DNA of 64,000 bases from Lachnospiraceae bacterium (lineage in GTDB: Bacteria; Bacillota_A; Clostridia; Lachnospirales; Lachnospiraceae), in the NCBI GenBank assembly GCA_017561985.1, contig JAFZAZ010000005.1, forward strand, positions 1 to 64,000, in the 5' to 3' direction. The position numbers and the translations under genes were made by a program. Position 1 is the first letter of the stretch. Every line of letters begins with the position of its first letter. The notes below the pieces were generated by a model, which was not told the DNA's origin, ran no database searches, and saw nothing but the letters and a program-made list of their open reading frames with translations. Positions 26,733 through 35,700 of the stretch are shown piece by piece.

Positions 26733-27476
26733 ATGTCTCAATTGTTATTGCAGTTCGTCGCATACTCGGACGAAAAAGGCGCATATGTGCTGCAGAAGGC
26801 AGGTTATTTTGCGCTTGCCGTTGTCTGCCTGCTCCTCGTCATCGTTGCGGCCGCCATCGTATCCCGCAAGGACCGGAACAATGACCTTCGCTCCGTTCGT
26901 CTCGCGGTTTCCGCAATCTCGCTGACGCTTGCATGCGTCACGTCCTACCTCAAGCTTTTTGAGCTTCCGTGGGGCGGTTCCGTCACGCTCTTCAGCATGT
27001 TCTTCGTCTGCTTCGTCGGATATCTGTACGGACCCGCAACCGGCCTCACCGCCGCGTTTGCATACAGTATCCTGCAATTCCTGCTCTCGGGCGGAACTTA
27101 CATCCTGACGATCCCGCAGGTACTTCTCGACTATATTTTCGCCTTCACGGCGCTCGGTATCGCCGGTTTCTTCTACCGCAGAAAGCACGGTCTGATCGTC
27201 GGTTACATCGCTGCATGCGTTGCCCGAGGCGTGTTCGCAACTCTTGCGGGCTACATGTTCTGGATGGATTGCATGCCGGACGGTTTCCCGAAGAGCCTTT
27301 CCTTCATCTATCCGATCGCTTACAACTTCTGCTATATCGGAATCGAGATGGCGCTCACGCTCGTTGTTCTCGCAATCCCCGACGTCCGCAAGGCGATCAA
27401 AAACATTGCGTACGAGGCGACACAGAATCGCCGCGGCGCCGTTCCCGCAGCTACCGGACTGAAGTCCGAAGACTGA
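26733..27476 (+). CDS. thiT: ECF thiamine transporter substrate-binding component ThiT
   Basis: ThiT is the membrane S-component that captures thiamine and docks onto the shared ECF energising module. The 247 residues contain about six hydrophobic helices. Family regions include YLYGPATGLTAAFAYSILQF and the glycine-rich GIAGFFYRRKHG loop. An extra hydrophobic N-terminal segment (about residues 20-45) makes it longer than the usual 190-200 residues of ThiT. Direct control by the TPP riboswitch upstream strongly supports the substrate. No EcfA or EcfT gene is nearby, as is normal for group II ECF systems. AGGAGG lies seven bases before the ATG. Confidence 0.93.
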   Translation: MSQLLLQFVAYSDEKGAYVLQKAGYFALAVVCLLLVIVAAAIVSRKDRNNDLRSVRLAVSAISLTLACVTSYLKLFELPWGGSVTLFSMFFVCFVGYLYGPATGLTAAFAYSILQFLLSGGTYILTIPQVLLDYIFAFTALGIAGFFYRRKHGLIVGYIAACVARGVFATLAGYMFWMDCMPDGFPKSLSFIYPIAYNFCYIGIEMALTLVVLAIPDVRKAIKNIAYEATQNRRGAVPAATGLKSED

Positions 27477-27490
27477 TGCGGCGTTCGCCC

Positions 27491-28183
27491 TTATTCGGAA
27501 AATGAAACGTCTTCAGGAAGGAACTCTCCCACCATAAGGAGGGTTCCTTTTTTTGCGCTCACCACGGTTTCCTCCGATGAGAAGGAATTGCTCACGCCGA
27601 GCGCATAGGATTCCTTGAGTGCGGCGTCCTCGACCTCGTATTTTGCGCCGCGGATCGATACGCCCTCGGCGCCCTCTCCCGTGGCAAATACGCTGAACGT
27701 CTCTCCTATAACTCCGCGGACCACCGCTTTCCCGGAATACGCCGTCGCGCACATCGCGGGGCTCACCAAAAAGCCGTGTCCACCCTTCAGCGCGATATGC
27801 AGAAGGAGCGACATGTTCGCAAGCGTGTGATCCATGCGCCCGCCTGTGCCGCCGTATATCACGAACTCACGGTATCCGCGCGCAAGGCCTTCGACGACCG
27901 CTATGCCGGTGTCGGTGTCGTCCTTCTCTACGGGATATTTCATCACCGCGGGAAGGTGTGCCCCCTCAAGCTTTGCTTTCGTAAGAAACGCCCTGATCAC
28001 ACCCTCCTGCTCCGGAAGCGAGTCAAAATCGCCGAGTATCACATTCGGCAGTACCGAAGGAAACTCCTCCGCGATCCACGAAAGTCCGCCGTCCGCAGCG
28101 ATCACAAGGTCACCGTTTTCTATGCTGCTTACTCTCTCGGCCGGAACGCGTTCGCCCGCGCCGAATATCAGGCATTTTCCCAT
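27491..28183 (-). CDS. thiN: Thiamine diphosphokinase
   Basis: The enzyme converts thiamine and ATP to thiamine diphosphate. The 230 residues show the TPK catalytic core: IAADGGLSWI (about 29-38), GDFDSLPEQ (about 51-59), KDDTDTGIA (about 86-94) and GGTGGRMDHTLANM (about 110-123), then a C-terminal beta-sandwich domain. The start was taken at MGKCLIFGAG, with AAAGGCGGG upstream, rather than an ATG 14 codons earlier. It is convergent with thiT, 14 bases apart, so uptake and activation of thiamine sit side by side; no riboswitch precedes this gene. Confidence 0.94.
   Translation of the reverse strand: MGKCLIFGAGERVPAERVSSIENGDLVIAADGGLSWIAEEFPSVLPNVILGDFDSLPEQEGVIRAFLTKAKLEGAHLPAVMKYPVEKDDTDTGIAVVEGLARGYREFVIYGGTGGRMDHTLANMSLLLHIALKGGHGFLVSPAMCATAYSGKAVVRGVIGETFSVFATGEGAEGVSIRGAKYEVEDAALKESYALGVSNSFSSEETVVSAKKGTLLMVGEFLPEDVSFSE
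27518..27554 (+). terminator. thiT terminator embedded in the thiN coding end
   Basis: AAGGAACTCTCC and GGAGGGTTCCTT pair with one mismatch and are followed by an uninterrupted T-run. The whole element lies inside the last codons of convergent thiN. Confidence 0.88.
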
Positions 28184-28275
28184 GCATTCCCGCCTTTCCG
28201 AAGAATACGCCGTGCAACGTCGCATCCCGTCTCCTCACCTGGCCGCGCATCTGCCCGGCCGCCTGTGTGATCCGT

Positions 28276-30039
28276 TTACGCCTGCTTCTTCGTAAAATGG
28301 TATCCGTCCAGCCGAAGCTGCAGATACTCGCGGTCATTGTACGAGTTGATCTCGGGGTGATACAGGATCGCGCAATCCGCTCTCCCGCGCCCCTCGAACG
28401 CCGCGTCGACCGCGTCCTCGCCGCAGGCCTCCGTCATCTCCGACAGAAACTCCTGCGCATCGTCAAAACTCACGGCGCGCATCGAAGTTCCCTGCGCGTC
28501 TGTAAGTGTAAATCTCAAAAACTCGGAATTCTTTCCCATGTAACGGATCTCACGGATCACGACGCCTTTTTGTGCAAACACGGGTCGGGGATTTCCGTTT
28601 CCGAACGGCTCCATGCGACCGAGCTCGCGCACAAGATCTGCGGTTGCGTACGAAAACGGCATGACCAGATCGATGCGCGCCGTCTTCTTCGTCGACACGC
28701 CGGACTTTCTGCACGAACCCGCGAGTCTTTCGCGGAACTCGCTGATGCAGTCCGAGCGGATCGTGATACCGGCGGCCATCGCGTGCCCGCCGTACCGCTC
28801 CAATATGTCTCCGCACTCCTTGAGCGCATCGACCATGCAGAAGCCTTCGACGCTTCGTCCCGAGCCCTTCCACAGGCCCGAACCGTTCGCACTCTCCGCG
28901 AGGACAAACGTGGGCCGGAAGTACGTCTCCCTGACGCGTCCCGCCACGATGCCGATGATGCTCTCATGGCACTGCGGCATCGGAAGCACAAGGACAGGCA
29001 TGTCGCCGCCCGCGGCTTCAATCGAGCGCGCCGCCTCTGCAATCGCAAGCTCCGTAAAATACTTTGTCTGTTCTTTTCTCTCGCTGTTGACTCTCACCAT
29101 CCGGTCCGCGCTCTCACGGCACGCAGCATCGTTCTTCGCAAGAAGAAGTTCCACGCCGTAATCCGCCGTCTCGAGACGACCGAGAGAATTGATGCACGGA
29201 CCGATCACAAACGAGAGGTCATACGTGCAGATCGGCGCCGAAATGCCGGCGCACGAAGCGAGCATCTGAAGTCCGCGGTTCCACTTGCCGAGCGGCTTTT
29301 TAAGTCCCGCGCGTACGATCGCTCTCGCGGCCCCCGTGAGCTCCATGACGTCACAGATCGTGGCGAGCGCAAGTATTTCCGCATGTTCCGCAAAATACCC
29401 CGGCTCCCCGTACGATGCAAGCAATGCATCCGCAAGAGCCGCCGCCACAACGGCACCGCACAGGACCTTCGCATCCGGGTCACCGTCGAGCTTCGGGTCG
29501 ACAATGCAGTCCGCACCGGGAAGCTCCTTGAGCGGCTCGTGATGATCGGTGACGATTGTCCGTATTCCGAGCCCTTTGGCTGCGTTCAGCTCGCGCACGG
29601 CAGCGATCCCGTTGTCCACGGTAACGATCGTTCCGATGCCGTCAAATGCGGCCGCACGCACCATCTCAGCGGAGATTCCGTAGCCGTCCGTCACTCTGTC
29701 GGGGATGCGGTAATCAACCTTGACATTAAGCGATCGAAGCGCATTGACAAGCAAAAACGTTCCCGTGACACCGTCGACATCGTAATCACCGACGACACGG
29801 ATCGGTCTTCCCTCGTCGATCGCCTCGCGCATCACGCGCACAAATGCGTCCGTCTTCGAAAGCTTCGGCACTTCTGCGGATGCATTTTCCGCAAGAAATG
29901 CAGCTACGGCTTCCTCAGTGCGGTATCCGCGGTTCCAGAGGATTCTTGCGCACACGTCGCTCAGACCGAAGCGCTGCATCAATCCCGACACATCGCCCGG
30001 CCGCATCGTGTTCATCCAAACCTCTTCCGCTCTGCGCAT
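28276..30039 (-). CDS. recJ: Single-stranded-DNA-specific exonuclease RecJ
   Basis: RecJ degrades 5' single-stranded ends in recombination and repair. The 587 residues carry the DHH phosphoesterase motifs VVGDYDVDGVTG (about 82-93), VTVDNG, VTDHHEP (about 160-166) and the DHHA1 signature RYGGHAMAAG (about 405-414), followed by a C-terminal OB-type domain. The start was taken at the ATG with GGAGG five bases upstream; an in-frame start 15 codons earlier lacks one. It lies downstream of secDF in the same direction with a hairpin between. A CATTTTCC copy overlaps its ribosome-site region. Confidence 0.94.
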   Translation of the reverse strand: MRRAEEVWMNTMRPGDVSGLMQRFGLSDVCARILWNRGYRTEEAVAAFLAENASAEVPKLSKTDAFVRVMREAIDEGRPIRVVGDYDVDGVTGTFLLVNALRSLNVKVDYRIPDRVTDGYGISAEMVRAAAFDGIGTIVTVDNGIAAVRELNAAKGLGIRTIVTDHHEPLKELPGADCIVDPKLDGDPDAKVLCGAVVAAALADALLASYGEPGYFAEHAEILALATICDVMELTGAARAIVRAGLKKPLGKWNRGLQMLASCAGISAPICTYDLSFVIGPCINSLGRLETADYGVELLLAKNDAACRESADRMVRVNSERKEQTKYFTELAIAEAARSIEAAGGDMPVLVLPMPQCHESIIGIVAGRVRETYFRPTFVLAESANGSGLWKGSGRSVEGFCMVDALKECGDILERYGGHAMAAGITIRSDCISEFRERLAGSCRKSGVSTKKTARIDLVMPFSYATADLVRELGRMEPFGNGNPRPVFAQKGVVIREIRYMGKNSEFLRFTLTDAQGTSMRAVSFDDAQEFLSEMTEACGEDAVDAAFEGRGRADCAILYHPEINSYNDREYLQLRLDGYHFTKKQA

Positions 30040-30059
30040 GACCGCCTCCATTTTCCTGA

Positions 30060-30093
30060 TACATAAACTGCCGGACCTTTGCAAGTCCGGCAG
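30060..30093 (-). terminator. Hairpin after secDF
   Basis: On the minus strand CTGCCGGAC and GTCCGGCAG pair with an 8-base loop, followed by TTTATG. The U-tract is short, so readthrough into recJ is likely. Confidence 0.6.
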
Positions 30094-30123
30094 CAGTTTC
30101 CGAACTTACGGTTCGAACAACTC

Positions 30124-32376
30124 TTATGCGCGTTCCGATTTCATAACCTTTGTCTTAAAGAAGTACCAAAGCGTACCCGCGATACATACGGACGAGTAAC
30201 CGCCGCAGATGATACCGACTGCCATCGGGATCGCGAAGATGCGGATCGACTCGACGCCGAGGATGATCAGCATCACTACCGTGATCAATGTCGTCACGGA
30301 GGTGTGGATGCTTCGCGTCAACGTCTCGCTGATGCTTCGGTTGACGACATCCGCCAGGCTCTCCTTCTTCTTCATCTCCTCGAGGTTCTCGCGGAGACGG
30401 TCGAAGATAACGATCGTAGCGTTGATACTGTAACCGACGATCGTCAGCATACATGCGATGAAGTTCGTGTCAACGGTAAGCTTCACCACCGCGTACAGAC
30501 AGAGAACTACAAGGATGTCATGCACAAGCGCAAGCACGGAGCTCGTCGCAAACGCAATGTTCTTGAAGCGGATCCAGATGTACAGAAGCATTGCGATGGT
30601 TGCGATGATAACCGCTACGATCGCGTCGCGCTTCATCTCGCCCGAAACGGTACCGCTGATGGTCTCCGTCTCGATTGCGGACTCTGCGACGTTGTATTTT
30701 TCGAGCAAGGATTTCTTGAGAGTGTTCAGGGTCTCCTCGCTGATGGAAGCCATCTTGAGAACGAGAATGTCGCTGCCCTTGACCGCCGATACGGTTGCCT
30801 TCTCGCCGATGCTGTCGCTCACATGTTTCTCCATGTCGGCGTTCGAAGGAACGTTGCCGTCGAAGGTTACCTGGACCGATGTTCCGCCGACGAAATCAAG
30901 TCCGTACGAAAGTGCGTCGCCGGTCGAAGCCTTGTTGCCGATCAGCGTCGCGATGCAAAGAATGATAATCGCGCCGGAGATGCATGCGTACTTCTTCCAG
31001 TTCTGTACGATGTTGAGCGTCTTGGCCGGCTTTGCGATGCCGTAAGCGCCGGGACGGTCAACGCCGACATAGTAGAATGCACGCATGACGAAGTTCGTCA
31101 CGACAAATGCGGTGAACATCGAAACAACAATACCGATGCCGAGCGTCGTGGCAAAGCCCTTGATAACGCCGGTTCCCATGAAGTACAGCACGATCGCTGC
31201 GATCAGGGTTGTTACGTTACCGTCAACGATGGCCGAGAGAGCCTTGCGGTAACCGATCTTCATAGCCGAGCGAACCGTCTTGCCGGTTGCCAGCTCCTCT
31301 TTGATTCGTGTGAAAATGATGACGTTCGCGTCGACGGCCATACCGATGGAAAGTATGATACCGGCGATACCGGGAAGCGTCAGTGTCACGTTGCACAGAA
31401 GAAGGAGTGCAAGGACAATTCCGAGGTACGTGATCAAGCTGATGCATGCCGAGAGACCCGGAATGCGGTAGAAAATGATCATGTACAGGCATACAAGAAT
31501 GAAACCGATGAGACCGGCGATCAGACCGGTATTCAATGCGCGACTTCCGAGCGTAGCGCCTACCACATTCGAGCGGAGAACTTCAAGCTCGATCGGGAGC
31601 GCACCGATACGGATGATCGTTGCAAGGTTCTGCGCGTCTTCCATCGACTTCGAACCGGTGATGACAGCCTCGCCGCCCGAGATCTTCTCGTTTACGTTCG
31701 GAGCGCTGTACACTTCGTTGTCATAGATGATTGCGATCTTGCGCTGAAGCGAACCGCTTGCGTACTGCGTGCATGCCTCGGTACCCTCGGCAAACTTCTG
31801 CGCGCCTTCCGCATCAAGCGTCAGCTGTACAAGATACTCGATCGCCGAAGTCTGGCTGTTCTGGCGTGCAACCGCCTCTGCGTTCGAAACGTTTTTACCG
31901 TCTACGACAACGCAGCCCGCCTCGATGATCTCCTGCATGGAACGCGCAAGGCGATATCCGGACTCCGTGCTGGAATCCTCGCGGATATTTACATTGCCAT
32001 CCTTATCCATCGTGTAAATGAAGTAGATGTTACCTGCGTTTCCGAGCGTCTCGAAAACCTTCTCGGCGTTGTCGACGCCGGGCACGTCTACGTTCACGCG
32101 GTTATTTCCCTCGAGGTATACGTGGGATTCGGTACTCAGATTGGTAGCTCTCTTCTCGAGCTTCGTCTGAATATCGCTCATTTCCGTAGAAGACGGATTG
32201 TCGATTACCGTGCGGTACGTAACGCTTACGCCGCCGGCGAGATCGAGTCCGAGGTGAATGTCCTGTGCTCCGGGGATCTTGTCATTCACATACCCGAAAT
32301 ACCCCCAAAGGCCGATCGCAGCAATCACGAGAACGATCACTGTGAACATCCAAAAACCTTTTGTTCTGTCTTTCAT
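30124..32376 (-). CDS. secDF: Fused SecD-SecF protein-export membrane protein
   Basis: SecDF uses the proton gradient to pull proteins out of the SecYEG channel. The 750 residues contain both halves. SecD has an N-terminal helix, the LGLDLAGGVSVTY segment near residue 42, a P1-type extracellular domain, and five helices including the GIIL-SIGMAVDANVIIF-RIKEE region. SecF (from about 440) has GLDFVGGTSVQVTF and the YSINATIVIFDRLREN helix. Fusion into one chain is typical of many Firmicutes. A TTTTCA-17-TATACT promoter lies upstream; the gene is divergent from degV. Confidence 0.96.
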   Translation of the reverse strand: MKDRTKGFWMFTVIVLVIAAIGLWGYFGYVNDKIPGAQDIHLGLDLAGGVSVTYRTVIDNPSSTEMSDIQTKLEKRATNLSTESHVYLEGNNRVNVDVPGVDNAEKVFETLGNAGNIYFIYTMDKDGNVNIREDSSTESGYRLARSMQEIIEAGCVVVDGKNVSNAEAVARQNSQTSAIEYLVQLTLDAEGAQKFAEGTEACTQYASGSLQRKIAIIYDNEVYSAPNVNEKISGGEAVITGSKSMEDAQNLATIIRIGALPIELEVLRSNVVGATLGSRALNTGLIAGLIGFILVCLYMIIFYRIPGLSACISLITYLGIVLALLLLCNVTLTLPGIAGIILSIGMAVDANVIIFTRIKEELATGKTVRSAMKIGYRKALSAIVDGNVTTLIAAIVLYFMGTGVIKGFATTLGIGIVVSMFTAFVVTNFVMRAFYYVGVDRPGAYGIAKPAKTLNIVQNWKKYACISGAIIILCIATLIGNKASTGDALSYGLDFVGGTSVQVTFDGNVPSNADMEKHVSDSIGEKATVSAVKGSDILVLKMASISEETLNTLKKSLLEKYNVAESAIETETISGTVSGEMKRDAIVAVIIATIAMLLYIWIRFKNIAFATSSVLALVHDILVVLCLYAVVKLTVDTNFIACMLTIVGYSINATIVIFDRLRENLEEMKKKESLADVVNRSISETLTRSIHTSVTTLITVVMLIILGVESIRIFAIPMAVGIICGGYSSVCIAGTLWYFFKTKVMKSERA

Positions 32377-32436
32377 AACGAACCTTCCTTACTGCGTAGG
32401 ATTATGTGCGCAATACCCCGCGCACACACTTTTAAC

Positions 32437-32465
32437 AGTATAGCACAAGTTTTCCGAATTGAAAA
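32437..32465 (-). promoter_or_regulatory. secDF promoter
   Basis: On the minus strand TTTTCA and TATACT are separated by 17 bases, about 60 bases before the secDF ATG. Confidence 0.6.
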
Positions 32466-32478
32466 CATTAAATTACTG

Positions 32479-32507
32479 TTGCGTTTCTATTTTCGTTATG
32501 GTAAAAT
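32479..32507 (+). promoter_or_regulatory. degV promoter
   Basis: TTGCGT and TAAAAT are separated by 17 bases, with an extended TG before the -10 box. Confidence 0.65.
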
Positions 32508-32599
32508 ACCGATGTGGTTTTCAATTCTACGTGAGCGGTTTTTCAATCTCGCCACACTTTGATTGCAAAGACCGAATATCATTTTCCGGAGGCTTTATC

Positions 32600-33469
32600 A
32601 TGAACGAATACATCATCTCGACCGATTCCACCTGCGACATGCCACAGTCTTTCATACAGGAGCACGGCGTCGTCATCCAGGCACTGGAATACAGCGACGG
32701 CCAGAACGTATACAAGGACGGTCCGACGACGGATCTGAAGCAGTTTTACGACAACATGCGCAGCGGAACCGTGTACAAGACCAACGCGCTGAATCCGACC
32801 GATGCGATGAATTCGTTCCGTGAGATCCTTCTTCAGGGCAAGGATATTATCCACATTGCATTTTCGTCCGGACTGAGCTGCTCGTACGCAAACGTAAAGC
32901 TCGCTGCTACCGATCTCGCCGAGGAATTTCCCGAGAGAAAGATTATCGTTATCGATTCGCTCGCAGCTTCCATGGGACAGGGTCTGGTTGTATATTACGC
33001 ATGCAAGAAGAAGGAGGAAGGCGCTACGATCGAGGAGCTCGCAAGCTGGTTTGAGGCAAATGTGCTCCACTTCTGCCATCAATTCACGGTTGAGGATCTC
33101 GTATACCTCATGCGCGGCGGCCGCGTAAGCCGTGTCTCCGCATTCCTCGGAACGCTCATCAACATCAAGCCTGTTCTTCACGTGGACAACGAGGGCCATC
33201 TGATTCCGACAAGCAAGGTTCGCGGACGTAAGAAGTCGCTGATCACGCTCGTCGACAACATGGAGCAGACCATCGGTTCCTACCGCGACAAAAACGAGAT
33301 CGTTCTCATCTCCCACTGCGACTGCCTTGAGGACGCGCAGTTCGTCGGCAACCTCGTGACCGAGCGCTTCGGCATCACCAACATCGTTTACAACTACATC
33401 AACACGGTCATCGGTTCCCACAGCGGCCCCGGCACCGTAGCATTGTTCTTCCTTGGCGATGTGCGCTGA
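32600..33469 (+). CDS. DegV family fatty-acid-binding protein
   Basis: DegV-family proteins bind single fatty acids and can serve as FakB subunits that present host or recycled fatty acids to the kinase FakA. The 289 residues show the family start YIISTDSTCDMP, the TNALNPTDAM segment, FSSGLSCSYANV (the carboxylate-binding serine region, about 88-99), and RGGRVSRVSAFLGTLINIKP (about 173-192). Near the end, HSGPGTVALFFLGD is also typical. The start was chosen at the ATG after GGAGG; a longer frame has no ribosome site. No fakA gene is nearby. Confidence 0.93.
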   Translation: MNEYIISTDSTCDMPQSFIQEHGVVIQALEYSDGQNVYKDGPTTDLKQFYDNMRSGTVYKTNALNPTDAMNSFREILLQGKDIIHIAFSSGLSCSYANVKLAATDLAEEFPERKIIVIDSLAASMGQGLVVYYACKKKEEGATIEELASWFEANVLHFCHQFTVEDLVYLMRGGRVSRVSAFLGTLINIKPVLHVDNEGHLIPTSKVRGRKKSLITLVDNMEQTIGSYRDKNEIVLISHCDCLEDAQFVGNLVTERFGITNIVYNYINTVIGSHSGPGTVALFFLGDVR

Positions 33470-33531
33470 CGGAATATAACACTTCGAGGAACGTCGCCTA
33501 TACGGCTTTCCACAGAACTATTACGGAAAAT

Positions 33532-33566
33532 GAAATCCCCGAGCGGTCTCCCGCCCGGGGATTTTT
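33532..33566. terminator. Bidirectional terminator between degV and the 34197-33616 gene
   Basis: AATCCCCG and CGGGGATT pair around an inner GCGG/CCGC stem. TTTTT follows on the plus strand and TTTCATTTT on the minus strand. Confidence 0.85.
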
Positions 33567-33615
33567 CCGGTTCTGCAATAATACGTCCTGGTTCCGCAGT
33601 CTTTTGCGGTTTCCC

Positions 33616-34197
33616 TTATGCCCAGGGATCCTGTTCCGCGGGAACGCGGATGTCTGCGAGCAAACCCTTGAACGAATCCGAGAAGATGAACCATTCACCG
33701 GTCGATTTCTTCTGGCGAAGCGTCACCTGACGCGGCGTGTCGGCACCGCCCGATGCGATCCACAGCGTGAGGTATCCGTCCGCAAAATTCGTGCGGCTGT
33801 ACGGATTCTCCGAAACCGTGATCGTATACGGTGAGCTCGGCATGTAATTGTTCTGAGGCGTTGCGCCCTTGAAGTACGAGCGAACCTTGTACGCGTTGTT
33901 GTCGCGGAAACGGTCGCGAATGAAAGCAACATCCATCGGCGAGAGCGCGTCGTGTCCCTTCAGATAGTTCATCATCGCAACGGCCGTATTCTCGTCCGTC
34001 GGGAAGATGTTCAGTGCGCAGATGCACAGCGCGGCAACCGCATACGGGCTCTGCATGTTCGCGTACGGCAGCGCCTTCATCGCCTCGAGCGACGTCGGAA
34101 TGTCAGCAAACAAAATGTCCTGCGACACATTCGAGGGCGTTTCGGTTCCGCCGAGAGCTTTTGTCACCGTCTTCTTCAAGTCATCAAAAAAGCCCAT
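33616..34197 (-). CDS. Conserved-type hypothetical cytoplasmic protein
   Basis: The 193-residue protein begins MGFFDDLKKTVTKALGG, a short amphipathic helix, then a mixed region rich in alanine and methionine (about 40-75) and a C-terminal beta-rich part ending EQDPWA. No signal peptide or membrane helix is visible. The sequence (for example SPMDVAFIRDRFRDNNAYKVRSY) looks like a small Firmicute domain of unknown function, but I do not assign a family name. AAGGAG precedes the ATG and a TTGAAA-17-TATACT promoter lies just upstream, so it is independently transcribed. Confidence 0.8.
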   Translation of the reverse strand: MGFFDDLKKTVTKALGGTETPSNVSQDILFADIPTSLEAMKALPYANMQSPYAVAALCICALNIFPTDENTAVAMMNYLKGHDALSPMDVAFIRDRFRDNNAYKVRSYFKGATPQNNYMPSSPYTITVSENPYSRTNFADGYLTLWIASGGADTPRQVTLRQKKSTGEWFIFSDSFKGLLADIRVPAEQDPWA

Positions 34198-34235
34198 GTC
34201 AATTCTCCTTCCTCGTATCCTTCGGATACACCGGA

Positions 34236-34264
34236 AGTATACCACAAAACAGCGTTTCTTTCAA
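34236..34264 (-). promoter_or_regulatory. Promoter of the 34197-33616 gene
   Basis: On the minus strand TTGAAA and TATACT are separated by 17 bases, 38 bases before the ATG. Confidence 0.82.
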
Positions 34265-34276
34265 GATTTCGGCGCC

Positions 34277-35338
34277 TCACTCCTCCTTCGCCGTGCGTCC
34301 GCCGAACTTCATCATCTCCCACTCCGCAACCTCGCGCGGGAGGATCCTCCGCCGCATCATTCGCTCCGCGATCAGCACACAGTCGCCGTGTGCGTCCGGG
34401 TATTCGCGTTGCATCAGCCACTCGCTCACGTATCGTATGCTTCGGATCGTGTCCTGCTCCTTCGTGCCGTTTTCCGCATATTGTGCATTGTCACCGCTTC
34501 TTTCATGCCCCCGCATTCGCGCGGCAAATGCAGCCTGCCACTCCGCATAAGCGCCCGCCGGCCTGTACTCCGCGCGCTCCTCGGCAACGCCGCCGGTAAA
34601 CACGCGAAATGCCCCTGGCGACATCGCAAACCGGTCGAGATAATCGAGGGAACGCCCCTCTTCGATGTATTTTGCGAGAAGCCTTGTAATCTCCAGATAA
34701 CAGCATCGCATCGTATGCCGCGGGAGCAGCTTCTGAAGCTTGAGCAGAGTCGGCTCGGGCGAGCCGCTTGCACCGTAGAAGACAAAGAAACATTTGTCGA
34801 CCATGGAACGGTACCGGTCGTAGAACCCGGAAAATGCCGTGATCGTCGCGGGGAGGCACACCATCACCACATCGGCGCGCGCGAGCATCTCAACTGTCGT
34901 GTCGTTTTCGTTCGGTTCGAGATGCACGAACACATCGTCAAACAGTTCCTGAAGAAACTCGACGCGCTGGTCCAAAACCGCGTGCATGCCGTAGCGGTAC
35001 GCACTAGCGGACAAACTCTGGTTCATCGGGAGAAACATCACTCCGTTGCCGTCAACCTGAATCACCGAGCCGTACCTCGATGAGCGGTTTGTCTCGTGAC
35101 ATACATGGCGCAAAAACATCTCCCCCGGAAGATACGACCCGCTGAAATCCGGATTCACCGAGTTGCGAATGGCATCGTATCGACTTCCGAGCAGGTGATA
35201 CCCCAGGTTGCCTGCGTGGACGTAGTTTTCCAACAGCGCCACACGGATCGGGAACTGGCGGCAGCACATGCCGGCAACCAGGACAGCGATCGGGGCTGTC
35301 TCTGAGCGATACGCCGGAGACCATACTGCAATCAACAT
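34277..35338 (-). CDS. MinD/CpaE-like protein lacking a Walker A motif
   Basis: The 353-residue protein opens with LIAVWSPAYRSETAPIAVLVA, then the helix and VALLEN strand expected of a SIMIBI (MinD/ParA/CpaE-type) ATPase. The glycine-lysine P-loop is replaced by YRSETAPI. A later strand, ADVVMVCLPATITAFSGFYDRY, fits the layout of such proteins, in which partner strands report on pilus or division machinery. The C-terminal quarter is charged and helical. I infer a degenerate, probably non-ATPase relative with a scaffold or regulatory role; this is a structural guess. AGGAG precedes the ATG and a TTGCCT-17-TATAAT promoter lies upstream. No pilus genes are adjacent. Confidence 0.6.
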   Translation of the reverse strand: MLIAVWSPAYRSETAPIAVLVAGMCCRQFPIRVALLENYVHAGNLGYHLLGSRYDAIRNSVNPDFSGSYLPGEMFLRHVCHETNRSSRYGSVIQVDGNGVMFLPMNQSLSASAYRYGMHAVLDQRVEFLQELFDDVFVHLEPNENDTTVEMLARADVVMVCLPATITAFSGFYDRYRSMVDKCFFVFYGASGSPEPTLLKLQKLLPRHTMRCCYLEITRLLAKYIEEGRSLDYLDRFAMSPGAFRVFTGGVAEERAEYRPAGAYAEWQAAFAARMRGHERSGDNAQYAENGTKEQDTIRSIRYVSEWLMQREYPDAHGDCVLIAERMMRRRILPREVAEWEMMKFGGRTAKEE

Positions 35339-35505
35339 ATTCGTACTCCTCCCTGCCCCGGACGGATTCCGGAGCGTTATTTCCGCCTCGCAGGCGCTCC
35401 CGCGAGGGGGATTGGTTCGATTATATCAGTACGAAAAGATACAGGCAACCGCCGGTAGTATACTCTATTATTCGACAATCCAAAGCTTTTCTTGTGACTT
35501 CTGCA
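35339..35505. other. Intergenic region upstream of the MinD/CpaE-like gene
   Basis: This is the promoter-bearing part of a 362-base gap. It holds the ribosome site, the promoter at 35420-35448 and no open frame I would support. Confidence 0.6.
35420..35448 (-). promoter_or_regulatory. Promoter of the MinD/CpaE-like gene
   Basis: On the minus strand TTGCCT and TATAAT are separated by 17 bases, with an extended TGA before the -10 box. Confidence 0.78.
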
Positions 35506-35571
35506 CAAAAGAAAATGCATCCTTTCGGCATAATGTCGTACGCGTTCTTTCGCGTCTCCGAAGGATGCATT
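35506..35571 (-). terminator. Long-armed hairpin, probable terminator of the CYTH gene
   Basis: AATGCATCCTTCGG pairs with CCGAAAGGATGCATT (one bulged base) around a 28-base loop that itself holds ACGCG/CGCGT. On the minus strand TTCTTTT follows. The 129 bases from here to the CYTH stop are AT-rich and hold no supported gene. Confidence 0.7.
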
Positions 35572-35700
35572 GAATTTGTAGGAAAATGACAAAAACAAAC
35601 CTGAAATTTCGTCAGTTCGTCTTCATAAAATAATGCAATTTTCTTGCGTTACCATGCTAAAGATGAAAGATTTTCTTACATTTTTGCGGATTTTGTGCAA

